NCBI GenBank assembly: GCA_017402895.1 | Contig: JAFPLG010000015.1 | Span: 1-6,873, forward strand | DNA: 6,873 nt | DNA from: Paludibacteraceae bacterium | Lineage (GTDB): Bacteria > Bacteroidota > Bacteroidia > Bacteroidales > Paludibacteraceae | Reading direction: 5' to 3' | Shown: positions 1 to 5,759 of the stretch, piece by piece | How the letters are laid out: each line of letters begins with the position of its first letter | How positions within the stretch are numbered: the first letter of the stretch is position 1 | The notes under the pieces: model-generated | Told to the model about the DNA's origin: nothing | Database searches by the model: none | What the model saw: the letters and a program-made list of their open reading frames with translations, nothing else | Translations under genes and position numbers: made by a program

Positions 1-561
1 GAGGGCGAACCGATGGACAATATCGATGAGGTTTTACGTGCGCTTCGGGCTATGAGTGCCCAGTGGGGATGCCAATGGTCGCCTCATCGCATCACAGTTT
101 CTACCGTAGGTTACCCAAAAGGCCTGGAACGCTTCCTGCAGGAAAGCGAATGCCATTTGGCCATTTCTTTGCACAATCCATTCGCGGCTGAACGTCAGCA
201 GATTATGCCTATTGAGAAAGCACATCCTATTTCGAAGGTTTTGGAGTTGATTAAGGCACAAGACTGGACCCATCAGCGTCGTCTAAGCTTCGAATATATC
301 TGTTTTGGAGGTCAGAATGACACCCCTCGTCATGCCAAAGAACTCGTGCGTCTGCTGCGTGGACTAAATTGCCGTATCAACCTCATTCGTTTTCATGCGG
401 GTGTGGATCAAGCCTTCCCTGCTTCAGACGAAAAGCAGATGGTCTGGCTGCGCGACTATCTGACCGAGCACGGCATCACAACGACCATACGCCGCAGCCG
501 CGGCGAAGATATCCTCGCCGCGTGCGGTATGCTGGTCAATGCTCTCAACAAAGAGCAATAA
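1..561 (+). CDS. rlmN: 23S rRNA (adenine-2503-C2)-methyltransferase RlmN, C-terminal part (5' end outside window)
   Basis: Radical-SAM enzyme that methylates C2 of A2503 in 23S rRNA (the family often also modifies A37 of some tRNAs). The reading frame is open to the left edge and starts with G-E-P followed by MDN, which matches the GEP motif of the RlmN radical-SAM core, so the ATG at 13 is internal and not the start. The CxxxC iron-sulfur motif and the N-terminal RNA-binding region lie upstream of the window. Visible landmarks, numbering the first codon as 1: an SLHNP segment near 56-60, the FEYICF strand near 97-102, CRINLIRFHAG near 124-134, and a C-terminal RGEDILAACGML. The cysteine of AACG (codon 523-525) corresponds to the cysteine that carries the methyl intermediate (Cys355 in E. 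coli). About 186 residues are visible; the family is usually 340-390. It converges on mscS with a 22-bp gap. Identification is secure. Confidence 0.96.
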   Translation, partial: EGEPMDNIDEVLRALRAMSAQWGCQWSPHRITVSTVGYPKGLERFLQESECHLAISLHNPFAAERQQIMPIEKAHPISKVLELIKAQDWTHQRRLSFEYICFGGQNDTPRHAKELVRLLRGLNCRINLIRFHAGVDQAFPASDEKQMVWLRDYLTEHGITTTIRRSRGEDILAACGMLVNALNKEQ

Positions 562-572
562 ATCGTACAGAA

Positions 573-585
573 AATTCTTCGAATT
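573..585. terminator. Weak inverted repeat between convergent rlmN and mscS
   Basis: AATTC at 573-577 and GAATT at 581-585 can pair around a 3-base loop, between and overlapping the 3' ends of the two convergent genes. On the minus strand the stem is followed by a short run of T, so it could act as a weak terminator for mscS. The stem is only five pairs, mostly A/T, and overlaps the mscS stop codon. The call rests on position more than on stability. Confidence 0.2.
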
Positions 586-1591
586 ATTTCTTGATCTCTA
601 CCGGATGTGTGACTTTCACGTCCATATGCGGGTACGCGAACGTGAAGCCCTGTGGCGGTAGTTCAGTATAGAAGCGCTCCAGCAAATCAGGTTCTACGCT
701 GAGGTAATCGCGTGCATAGATCCACGCACGCGCCTGGAACGTAATGTCGCTGGAATTGAGCGACACCATGATGACGCTTGGGTCGTGGTTGATTTTACGC
801 ACCTTGGTAGGATCCAGCATCGCGTTAGCACTTTTCTTGACATGCGGATATTTTTCTTCACTAAGGACGCGCTTATCGGAGCGCATAATCTCTATCATCG
901 CCTCTTTACATGCCTTGGCATCTACACCATAGTCGACACTTATATTCCATGTCACACGCAGGATACCTTGGGCAGACAGGTTCTCGATATTGCCGGTGAA
1001 GATATTTCCGTTGGGGAGAATGACGACTTTATTGTTGAGCGTCAGGATCTTGGTGGAGACGATAGTAACCTGCATGACATATCCCTCTACATCCTGCGCG
1101 CGGATATAGTCGCCCGACTTAAACGGACGGAAGATAAGCAGCATGATACCTCCCGCGAAGTTCTGCACCGTTCCGGACAACGCCATACCTATCGCCATAC
1201 CTCCGGCAGCCAAGAGCGCTGCAAAGGAAGTAGTATCGACGCCCAGCGTACCAATTGTCGCAAGGATCAGCATGACGGTCAACACGATGCTAACCAACGA
1301 ACTGACAAACGAAGCCAGGGTGTGCTCCGTCTTACGGCGTTCGAAGATACGATTGATCAGGCGCTTGATATAGCGGATAACCCATGCACCGACCATGTAG
1401 ATAATCAGTGCGGCCACCACTTTCAGTCCAAACTGCGCCAAGTCTTGAAGGGCATTGTGCCAGAATCCTTCCGGATTGGTTTGTACCTCTTGTATCACGT
1501 TTTGAAGTGTACTCTGAACAGAATCCGCGCTCAATTTCTCAGCAACTTCTTGCGCCTTCTCTGTCACTTCTATGTCTTGTAGTAAAAGCAT
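584..1591 (-). CDS. mscS: Small-conductance mechanosensitive channel, MscS family
   Basis: Inner-membrane channel that opens under membrane tension and releases solutes during hypo-osmotic shock; family members are heptamers. The 335 residues give an N-terminal amphipathic stretch of about 50 residues, TM1 near 54-75, TM2 near 92-117, and the pore helix TM3 near 123-154, rich in Gly and Ala (AALLAAGGMAIGMALSG). Then comes the beta domain with RPFKSGDYI (155-163) and VILPNGNIFTGNIEN (190-204), close to the PNGKIIAGNI of E. coli MscS. The C-terminus ends in YPHMDV before a short tail. Between RVL (241-243) and SSDITFQARAW (280-290) there are about 20 more residues than in E. coli MscS. The ATG at 1591 is the only good start. 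Its leader is a 7-bp tandem repeat with no Shine-Dalgarno sequence. Last gene of the minus-strand run; family assignment is secure, native gating properties are not knowable from sequence. Confidence 0.95.
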   Translation of the reverse strand: MLLLQDIEVTEKAQEVAEKLSADSVQSTLQNVIQEVQTNPEGFWHNALQDLAQFGLKVVAALIIYMVGAWVIRYIKRLINRIFERRKTEHTLASFVSSLVSIVLTVMLILATIGTLGVDTTSFAALLAAGGMAIGMALSGTVQNFAGGIMLLIFRPFKSGDYIRAQDVEGYVMQVTIVSTKILTLNNKVVILPNGNIFTGNIENLSAQGILRVTWNISVDYGVDAKACKEAMIEIMRSDKRVLSEEKYPHVKKSANAMLDPTKVRKINHDPSVIMVSLNSSDITFQARAWIYARDYLSVEPDLLERFYTELPPQGFTFAYPHMDVKVTHPVEIKK

Positions 1592-1595
1592 AAGC

Positions 1596-1636
1596 GGTTA
1601 TGGGTTATGGGTTATGGGTTATGGGTTATAGGTTAT
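1596..1636. repeat. Near-perfect 7-bp tandem array, unit GGTTATG (CATAACC on the transcribed strand)
   Basis: Almost six units with one substitution (A at 1630 instead of G) fill nearly all of the 41-bp gap between the DUF4293 gene and mscS. On the minus strand each unit contains TAA. The six TAA triplets are complementary to TTA at 1598, 1605, 1612, 1619, 1626 and 1633, two per reading frame, and the last is the actual stop codon of the DUF4293 gene. The plus strand of the array has no stop triplet. This is the most regular of the arrays in the window, which suggests recent expansion or ongoing homogenisation. Confidence 0.97.
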
Positions 1637-2073
1637 CGGATCCGGTCGGCGGCACGAACCAGCGCCTCGTCTTTGAGTATACGGCGCGTAGCCATCAGCG
1701 TCAGCACCAAGCATATCAGCGGGAAAGAAGCCCAGAAATTGATATACCATTCTGCGGTCAGACTCATCTTTGCCAACCATACATAGATCGCCAGTACGCC
1801 ATAATACCCCAAGCAGAGCATGACGGAGAAGATATTCAGTCTTGCCTGCAGCAGACGCTTCTTGAATAGGAATATATCTACGAGAGCCATCAGTGGGATT
1901 AGCATTGTGGTTAGTGTTAGTCCCCAGAGTCCCTCCAGCGGAGCGCCTCCCAGTGCGGTCAGGTTATATACTTGTCCATCGGGTGTAACGAGTTGCAGAA
2001 CGGGCAGCCAAATCAGCGCCACTCCCAGTGCCACCACGGCCAGCAGATATAATGTTTGTATTCTCTGAATCAT
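1633..2073 (-). CDS. DUF4293 family membrane protein
   Basis: Small integral membrane protein of 146 residues, of unknown function, from a family largely confined to Bacteroidota. It shows four hydrophobic segments, near residues 7-27, 47-70, 79-101 and 112-130. The N-terminus MIQRIQTLYLL and the charged C-terminal tail RRILKDEALVRAADRIR are, from memory of the family, its most recognisable parts. The ATG at 2073 follows an A/G-rich stretch (GAAAGAAAGAAGAA on the coding strand) that could serve as a weak ribosome-binding region. The stop codon is the first TAA of the downstream 7-bp array. It lies 26 bp after the acetyltransferase gene and 41 bp before mscS, so co-transcription is likely. I assign no biochemical role. 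Confidence 0.85.
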   Translation of the reverse strand: MIQRIQTLYLLAVVALGVALIWLPVLQLVTPDGQVYNLTALGGAPLEGLWGLTLTTMLIPLMALVDIFLFKKRLLQARLNIFSVMLCLGYYGVLAIYVWLAKMSLTAEWYINFWASFPLICLVLTLMATRRILKDEALVRAADRIR

Positions 2074-2083
2074 TTCTTCTTTC

Positions 2084-2104
2084 TTTCAATTTTCAGTTTT
2101 CAAT
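2084..2104. repeat. Three-unit 7-bp array, outer units TTTCAAT and middle unit TTTCAGT
   Basis: Three adjacent units at 2084-2090, 2091-2097 and 2098-2104 differ only at the sixth base. On the transcribed minus strand they read ATTGAAA or ACTGAAA, each with a TGA. These triplets are complementary to TCA at 2086, 2093 and 2100, one in each reading frame, and the one at 2100-2102 is the natural stop of the acetyltransferase gene. The array contains the 10-mer TGAAAACTGA (minus strand, 2093-2102) that recurs in the fumarase gap and inside dxr. Confidence 0.85.
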
Positions 2105-2618
2105 TCTTCATTGCTTCCTCCAACGAAGCACATTTGTCGCCGTGGGCATTGACCCATCCTATCTGACGGGCAGGGTTACCCACCATCAGCGCATAGGCCG
2201 GTACGTCTTTCGTCACCACCGAACCGGCGCCTATCAGGCAGTACTCGCCCAGTGTGTGTCCGCATACTATCGTAGCGTTCGCCCCTACCGATGCCCCGCG
2301 ACGGATAATTGTCTCGCGGTACTCGTCTTTTCGACTTACAGCCGCACGAGGATTGATAACATTCGTAAAGACCATACTCGGACCGAGGAACACATCGTCC
2401 TCACACTTTACGCCGGTATATACCGAAACATTGTTCTGGATCTTACAGTTCCGTCCGAGCACCACGTTTGGCGAGATGACCACGTTCTGTCCGATATTAC
2501 AGTCCTCGCCTATCGTACAGCCCGACATAATATGACTAAAGTGCCATATTTTCGTGCCTTTGCCTATTTGGCAACCTTCATCTACATAAGATGATTCGTG
2601 TACAAAAAAGTCTGCCAT
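2100..2618 (-). CDS. Left-handed beta-helix N-acetyltransferase, WbpD/WlbB type
   Basis: Acetyl-CoA-dependent hexapeptide-repeat transferase closely resembling WbpD of Pseudomonas aeruginosa and WlbB of Bordetella. Those enzymes acetylate the 3-amino group of UDP-2-acetamido-3-amino-2,3-dideoxy-glucuronate on the way to diacetamido uronic acids of O-antigens. The 172 residues carry imperfect hexapeptide repeats throughout (for example IGKGTKIWHF near 18-27, IGEDCNIGQNVVI near 36-48). Family-typical blocks follow: CKIQNNVSVY (58-67), GPSMVFTNVINPR (79-91), GANATIVCG (112-120) and the C-terminal YALMVGNPARQIGW (142-155). Length matches the family. The start ATG at 2618 has no Shine-Dalgarno sequence. 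It lies 26 bp after rseP in a spacer without a 7-bp array. No other nucleotide-sugar gene is in the window, so the true substrate could be a related 3- or 4-amino sugar. The fold and enzyme class are secure; the substrate is inferred. Confidence 0.85.
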   Translation of the reverse strand: MADFFVHESSYVDEGCQIGKGTKIWHFSHIMSGCTIGEDCNIGQNVVISPNVVLGRNCKIQNNVSVYTGVKCEDDVFLGPSMVFTNVINPRAAVSRKDEYRETIIRRGASVGANATIVCGHTLGEYCLIGAGSVVTKDVPAYALMVGNPARQIGWVNAHGDKCASLEEAMKN

Positions 2619-2644
2619 AAATCTCTAATGTCAAATTTCTCTTC

Positions 2645-4081
2645 TTAGAAGAAAAGTTTCAATATATCATTTCCATTGGCTACAACCAGTAGTAAGATGA
2701 GCAACCAGAATCCAATCGAGTTGGCTTTCTCCAGAAACTTATCGCTCGGCTTGCGACGCGTAATCATCTCCACGAGCAGGAACAATATATAGCCACCATC
2801 CAGTGCGGGGATGGGCAGGAAGTTCATGAATGCCAGGATGATACTGAGGAATCCTGTCATATGCCAGAAGGCTTGCCAGTTCCAGAACGACGGGAACATG
2901 CTGCCTATCGCTCCGAAGCCGCCCAACGACTGTGCGCCCTCTTTGGTGAAGACCAGTCGGAACTGCTTGACATACATCACCAGCAGATCCCATCCGTACT
3001 GTATGCCGGCGGGAATCGACTGAAGGAAACTGTAGTCGGTGTGATTCACCGGATAGAAGTCGTACTTCGTCTTCATGATGACGCCCAGTTTGCATTGGTC
3101 GCCTAGGAAGGCATGTGCCGTCCGGTACTGTCCGGCGCGGTAATAACCTATCGAGATGCTATCCATCGGATGGAGACGCAGTTCGTTCATCACTTCTGCC
3201 TGGCAACCGCAATAAACGCTGTCGATACGCACGATGCTGTCGCCTTTCTGCAGGCCGGCCAGATCACCCACGTTTTCCGGCATGACCGAGTCGATTACAA
3301 AAGGTACATATTCCTGGATCAGCACATACCGCGTACGCTGGTACTGACGGTCCTGACGCTGTTTCTCACGTTCCGCACGGTCGTAGTCGTTCTGGATAGC
3401 CAGATAACGCGAACCCAGGTCCTCCGACATACGGAGCGACACGGTATCCGTTCCGCGCAGCACACGCACGTCGCGCTTACCCTCGATGATTATCCACTGA
3501 ACTACATCGTTTAGTTCGTTAGGTTCCTGGCCGTCAATACTCAGAATCTTATCCTGCTGACGGAATCCTTCCTGCTGTAGCAGTTCCGAGTAGTAGAGTC
3601 CGTTATCAATATTCGACAGCGGCATCTCATCCTTGCCCCACTGCCACAGAAGCATCGAGAAGATAACGAGCGCGCCGATGAAGTTCACCAGTATACCACC
3701 CAGTATGATCAACATGCGTTGCCATGCTGGTTTCGAGCGGAACTCCCATGGTTGCGGTTCCGCGGCCAGGTCTTCGCTCTTGTGGGTCTCATCCACCATG
3801 CCACCTATCGCGCAGTAACCACCCAGAGGCAGCCAGCCTATTCCCCACTCCGTCGTCTCGGGGTACTTATTCCATTCGTCGTCATCAGAATTCCGCGTCA
3901 GAAACTTGAAATGCCATTTCCCCTCGATTTTTTTCATGCGAACGAGGCTCACCCATGGATTAAAAAACAGATAGAACTTCTCCACGCGCACATGGAAAAT
4001 CTTTGCGAATGTAAAGTGCCCCAACTCGTGTATCAACACGAGAAAACTTAGGGCCAGTATGAGTTGTAATGCTTGAATCAT
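2645..4081 (-). CDS. rseP: Site-2 protease RseP, membrane zinc metalloprotease (M50)
   Basis: Intramembrane zinc protease that in E. coli cleaves the anti-sigma factor RseA and remnant signal peptides; targets in Bacteroidota are less clear. Numbering from the ATG at 4081 (478 residues): HELGH at 18-22 in the first membrane helix supplies two zinc ligands and the catalytic glutamate. GWLPLGGY (82-89) is the conserved membrane-associated loop. A second helix lies near 122-147. Two PDZ-like domains follow; the second is clear (VMPENVGDLAGLQKGDSIVRID, roughly 266-287). NFLPIPALDGG (420-430) is the second catalytic motif with zinc ligand Asp428, and the last helix is near 457-475. A TTG at 4084 precedes the ATG in frame, but the ATG fits the family N-terminus better. 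A charged stretch (about 231-251) separates the PDZ domains. It lies 23 bp after dxr, its usual partner, with a 7-bp array in the gap. Confidence 0.95.
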   Translation of the reverse strand: MIQALQLILALSFLVLIHELGHFTFAKIFHVRVEKFYLFFNPWVSLVRMKKIEGKWHFKFLTRNSDDDEWNKYPETTEWGIGWLPLGGYCAIGGMVDETHKSEDLAAEPQPWEFRSKPAWQRMLIILGGILVNFIGALVIFSMLLWQWGKDEMPLSNIDNGLYYSELLQQEGFRQQDKILSIDGQEPNELNDVVQWIIIEGKRDVRVLRGTDTVSLRMSEDLGSRYLAIQNDYDRAEREKQRQDRQYQRTRYVLIQEYVPFVIDSVMPENVGDLAGLQKGDSIVRIDSVYCGCQAEVMNELRLHPMDSISIGYYRAGQYRTAHAFLGDQCKLGVIMKTKYDFYPVNHTDYSFLQSIPAGIQYGWDLLVMYVKQFRLVFTKEGAQSLGGFGAIGSMFPSFWNWQAFWHMTGFLSIILAFMNFLPIPALDGGYILFLLVEMITRRKPSDKFLEKANSIGFWLLILLLVVANGNDILKLFF

Positions 4082-4084
4082 CAA

Positions 4085-4122
4085 TTAATTTACGATTTAA
4101 TAATTTACGATTTACGATTTAA
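4085..4122. repeat. 7-bp array (plus-strand unit TTACGAT; AAATCGT phase on transcribed strand) across the dxr stop codon
   Basis: TTA triplets (TAA on the minus strand) occur at 4119, 4112, 4105, 4097, 4090 and 4085, with spacings of 7, 7, 8, 7 and 5. The perfect units TTACGAT lie at 4090-4096, 4105-4111 and 4112-4118. The first two minus-strand TAA triplets are out of the dxr frame, and the third (4105-4107) is the dxr stop codon. The array thus overlaps the dxr 3' end and fills the gap to rseP. Units are less uniform than in the array upstream of mscS. Confidence 0.85.
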
Positions 4123-5268
4123 TTCCTCTGCAGCGATGCGTCTTGCTTCGGCATCGCAAGCGACGTAGTCTTCGTAGTTCGGTTTCTGAATAAAGGCGGC
4201 TCGGTTCATCGTCTCCGATATGATGTCGCTCATTTGCAGGAAACCGCAGCGTCCCTCGCGAAAAGCCAGGTTTGCCACCTCGTTGGCGGCATTCAGCACG
4301 CACGGAACCGTACCGCCTCGACGCATAGCCTCGTAGGCCAGGCCCAGGTTCGGGAATCGCTCTAGATCCGGACGCTCGAACGTCAAGTCCTTCAGTGCGA
4401 ACAAGTCCGCCCGCGGGAAATCAGCTGCCAGTCGTTCGGGGAACGAGAGAGCATACTGGATAGGCAGACGCATATCGGGGGCTCCGAGTTGTGCCTTAAT
4501 GGCACCATCGGCGAACTGCACGGCCGAGTGGACTATCGACTGCGGATGAACCACCACCTCGACTTTCTCAACCGGCACGCCGAAGAGCCACTTAGCCTCG
4601 ATTACCTCAAAGCCCTTGTTCATCATGCTGGCCGAGTCGATAGTGATCTTCGCCCCCATCTCCCAATTGGGATGGCGCAGTGCATCAGCTGCCGTCACGG
4701 TGCGCATCTGCTCCAGGCTGTAGGTGCGGAACGGACCGCCGCTGGCTGTCAAGAGAATCTTCTCTATCTCGTTGCGGTCTTCGCCCACCAGGCTCTGGAA
4801 GATCGCGCTATGCTCGCTATCTACGGGCAAAATCGGCGCGTGGTGCTTCTGGGCCAATTCGCATATAATCTCACCGGCTACGACCAGTGTCTCCTTGTTG
4901 GCCAACGCGATGGTCTTGCCGGCCCGGATAGCCTCGATCGTAGGACGCAACCCGGCATAGCCCACCATGGCGGCCACGACGATATCTATCGACGGCATCG
5001 TCACCATGTCGGCTATTGAGTCTGCTCCAGCCCATATTTTGCCTTGAAAACTGATGGCTGACAGCTGACGGCTGAGCTCTTCGTACAAGCTCTCGTCGGC
5101 GATGCAGACAACTTCGGGACGGAACTCCCGGGCCTGCTCCACGAGCAAGTCCACAGAACGGTTGGCACAGATAGCATATACCTCGTACAGGTCGGGATGA
5201 CGACGCACCACGTCCAGAGTCTGCGTACCTATCGAACCGGTACTACCAAGTATGGCGAGTCGCTTCAT
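4105..5268 (-). CDS. dxr: 1-deoxy-D-xylulose 5-phosphate reductoisomerase
   Basis: Cytosolic NADPH- and divalent-metal-dependent enzyme that converts DXP to 2-C-methyl-D-erythritol 4-phosphate, the committed step of the MEP isoprenoid pathway; it is the target of fosmidomycin. The 387 residues are the normal length. Landmarks: nucleotide-binding GSTGSIG (8-14), MVGYAGLRPT (101-110), LANKETLVVAGE (122-133), PVDSEHSAIFQ (148-158) with metal ligands Asp150 and Glu152, ASGGPFR (175-181), SASMMNKGFEVIEA (212-225) with Asn217, Lys218 and metal ligand Glu221, and NAANE (326-330). All catalytic motifs are intact. The start ATG overlaps the TGA of the preceding gene (ATGA), after an AGAAGAG stretch, so translation is probably coupled. 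Two oddities: residues 64-75 are encoded by a degenerate 7-bp repeat, and the last residues (LNRKS) are encoded by the array that supplies the stop codon. Confidence 0.97.
   Translation of the reverse strand: MKRLAILGSTGSIGTQTLDVVRRHPDLYEVYAICANRSVDLLVEQAREFRPEVVCIADESLYEELSRQLSAISFQGKIWAGADSIADMVTMPSIDIVVAAMVGYAGLRPTIEAIRAGKTIALANKETLVVAGEIICELAQKHHAPILPVDSEHSAIFQSLVGEDRNEIEKILLTASGGPFRTYSLEQMRTVTAADALRHPNWEMGAKITIDSASMMNKGFEVIEAKWLFGVPVEKVEVVVHPQSIVHSAVQFADGAIKAQLGAPDMRLPIQYALSFPERLAADFPRADLFALKDLTFERPDLERFPNLGLAYEAMRRGGTVPCVLNAANEVANLAFREGRCGFLQMSDIISETMNRAAFIQKPNYEDYVACDAEARRIAAEELNRKS
5045..5079. repeat. Degenerate 7-bp array inside dxr, opposite orientation to the gap arrays
   Basis: On the plus strand TGA occurs five times at exactly 7-bp spacing: 5045, 5052, 5059, 5066 and 5073. 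The last full units are GATGGCT, GACAGCT and GACGGCT. The first two overlap in the 10-mer TGAAAACTGA (5045-5054), which also occurs on the minus strand at 2093-2102 and 5771-5780. Read on the coding (minus) strand the array has no stop in any frame and encodes Dxr residues about 64-75 (ELSRQLSAISFQ). Confidence 0.75.
5265..5268 (-). promoter_or_regulatory. ATGA stop-start overlap coupling the stalk-protein gene to dxr
   Basis: The minus-strand TGA stop at 5265-5267 shares two bases with the dxr ATG at 5266-5268. Such overlaps usually mean that a ribosome finishing the first gene re-initiates on the second. An AGAAGAG stretch directly upstream could support this. Confidence 0.6.
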
Positions 5269-5759
5269 CTCTTCTGGTTCTGTTTCTTAGCTGGTTGCTG
5301 TTTGGGATGTTTCTGATCGTACTGCTCCATAAACTCCTGCGTAGCCGGCGTAGTCTTCTCTATCAGTTCCTCGTGCTCCAACACGCGCATCGAGTCGAGT
5401 GGTGGTGTGGAGTCTTGCTGCGCCACGCCCGAGAGGGCCACGCGCACGCTCTCCAGGTAACGCGTCTGACGGTCCACCTGCTGTTGCAGCGAGTCGAGTC
5501 GCATCGATTCGTCTAGCAGGAACTGACGTTCGTCCTCGGTCACACCGCCCGGCAGGAACGTGCGTATCGGGGTGAAGAGGATCAGCGCAGAACACAGCGC
5601 CAACGCGATGAGAAACACCAAGTTGCCCAGCAGCGCTGCGCGCAACCAACTCATCTGCAGATGCCAGTGAACCTGCAACGTATCTTCGTTGACCAACGTC
5701 AGACGGTACTTATACCGCATCCGCTGCCAGAACGATTTTTTCTTATCAGTCTGTTCCAC
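5265..5759 (-). CDS. Single-pass membrane stalk protein resembling the N-terminus of Bacteroidota M23 peptidases, without a peptidase domain
   Basis: 164 residues: a basic cytoplasmic start (KKKSFWQRMRYKYRL, 6-20), a TLVNEDT segment (21-27), one membrane helix near 40-63, the block LFTPIRTFLPGG (61-72), a helical, probably coiled-coil stretch (about 74-110), then a low-complexity tail rich in Lys, Gln and Pro. From memory, the order KYRL, NEDT, helix, TP(L/I)R..(I/L)PG, DSL and RxxL(S/T)G matches the N-terminal stalk of M23-family peptidases located just before dxr in many Bacteroidales. The peptidase domain and its zinc motifs are absent. The sequence ends in a stop that overlaps dxr, so no room for it remains. 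The GTG at 5759 is the first possible start because an in-frame TGA (5763-5765, part of the repeat array) lies two codons upstream; the ATG at codon 14 is an alternative. No Shine-Dalgarno sequence is evident. It may be a natural stand-alone scaffold or a reduced remnant; function unknown. Confidence 0.75.
   Translation of the reverse strand: MEQTDKKKSFWQRMRYKYRLTLVNEDTLQVHWHLQMSWLRAALLGNLVFLIALALCSALILFTPIRTFLPGGVTEDERQFLLDESMRLDSLQQQVDRQTRYLESVRVALSGVAQQDSTPPLDSMRVLEHEELIEKTTPATQEFMEQYDQKHPKQQPAKKQNQKR

Noticed and set aside
785..1582. 265-codon plus-strand open frame opposite mscS
   Set aside because: It lies almost exactly antisense to a clear MscS gene, gives a His/Arg/Gln-rich protein without a recognisable domain, and is explained by the codon usage of mscS on the other strand.
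1596..1636. Resemblance of the GGTTATG array to a telomere-type repeat
   Set aside because: It is internal, very short, between two co-oriented genes, and the other gap arrays have unrelated units.
2028..2594. 188-codon plus-strand open frame opposite the acetyltransferase
   Set aside because: Antisense shadow of a well-conserved hexapeptide-repeat gene, with no family features and no start context of its own.
2619..2644. Possible promoter in the rseP to acetyltransferase spacer (a TTTG on the minus strand)
   Set aside because: The Bacteroidota -7 consensus TAnnTTTG is not present at a suitable distance; one TTTG in 26 A/T-rich bases is expected by chance.
2739..3095. Second minus-strand open frame inside rseP, and a similar one at 5287-5649 inside the stalk-protein gene
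   Set aside because: Both are out-of-frame readings of genes with better protein features, are rich in Arg and Gly, and show no domain. I did not read them as frameshifted gene pieces.
4489..5019. 176-codon plus-strand open frame opposite dxr
   Set aside because: Antisense shadow of conserved Dxr motifs; the product has no coherent hydrophobic core or motif.
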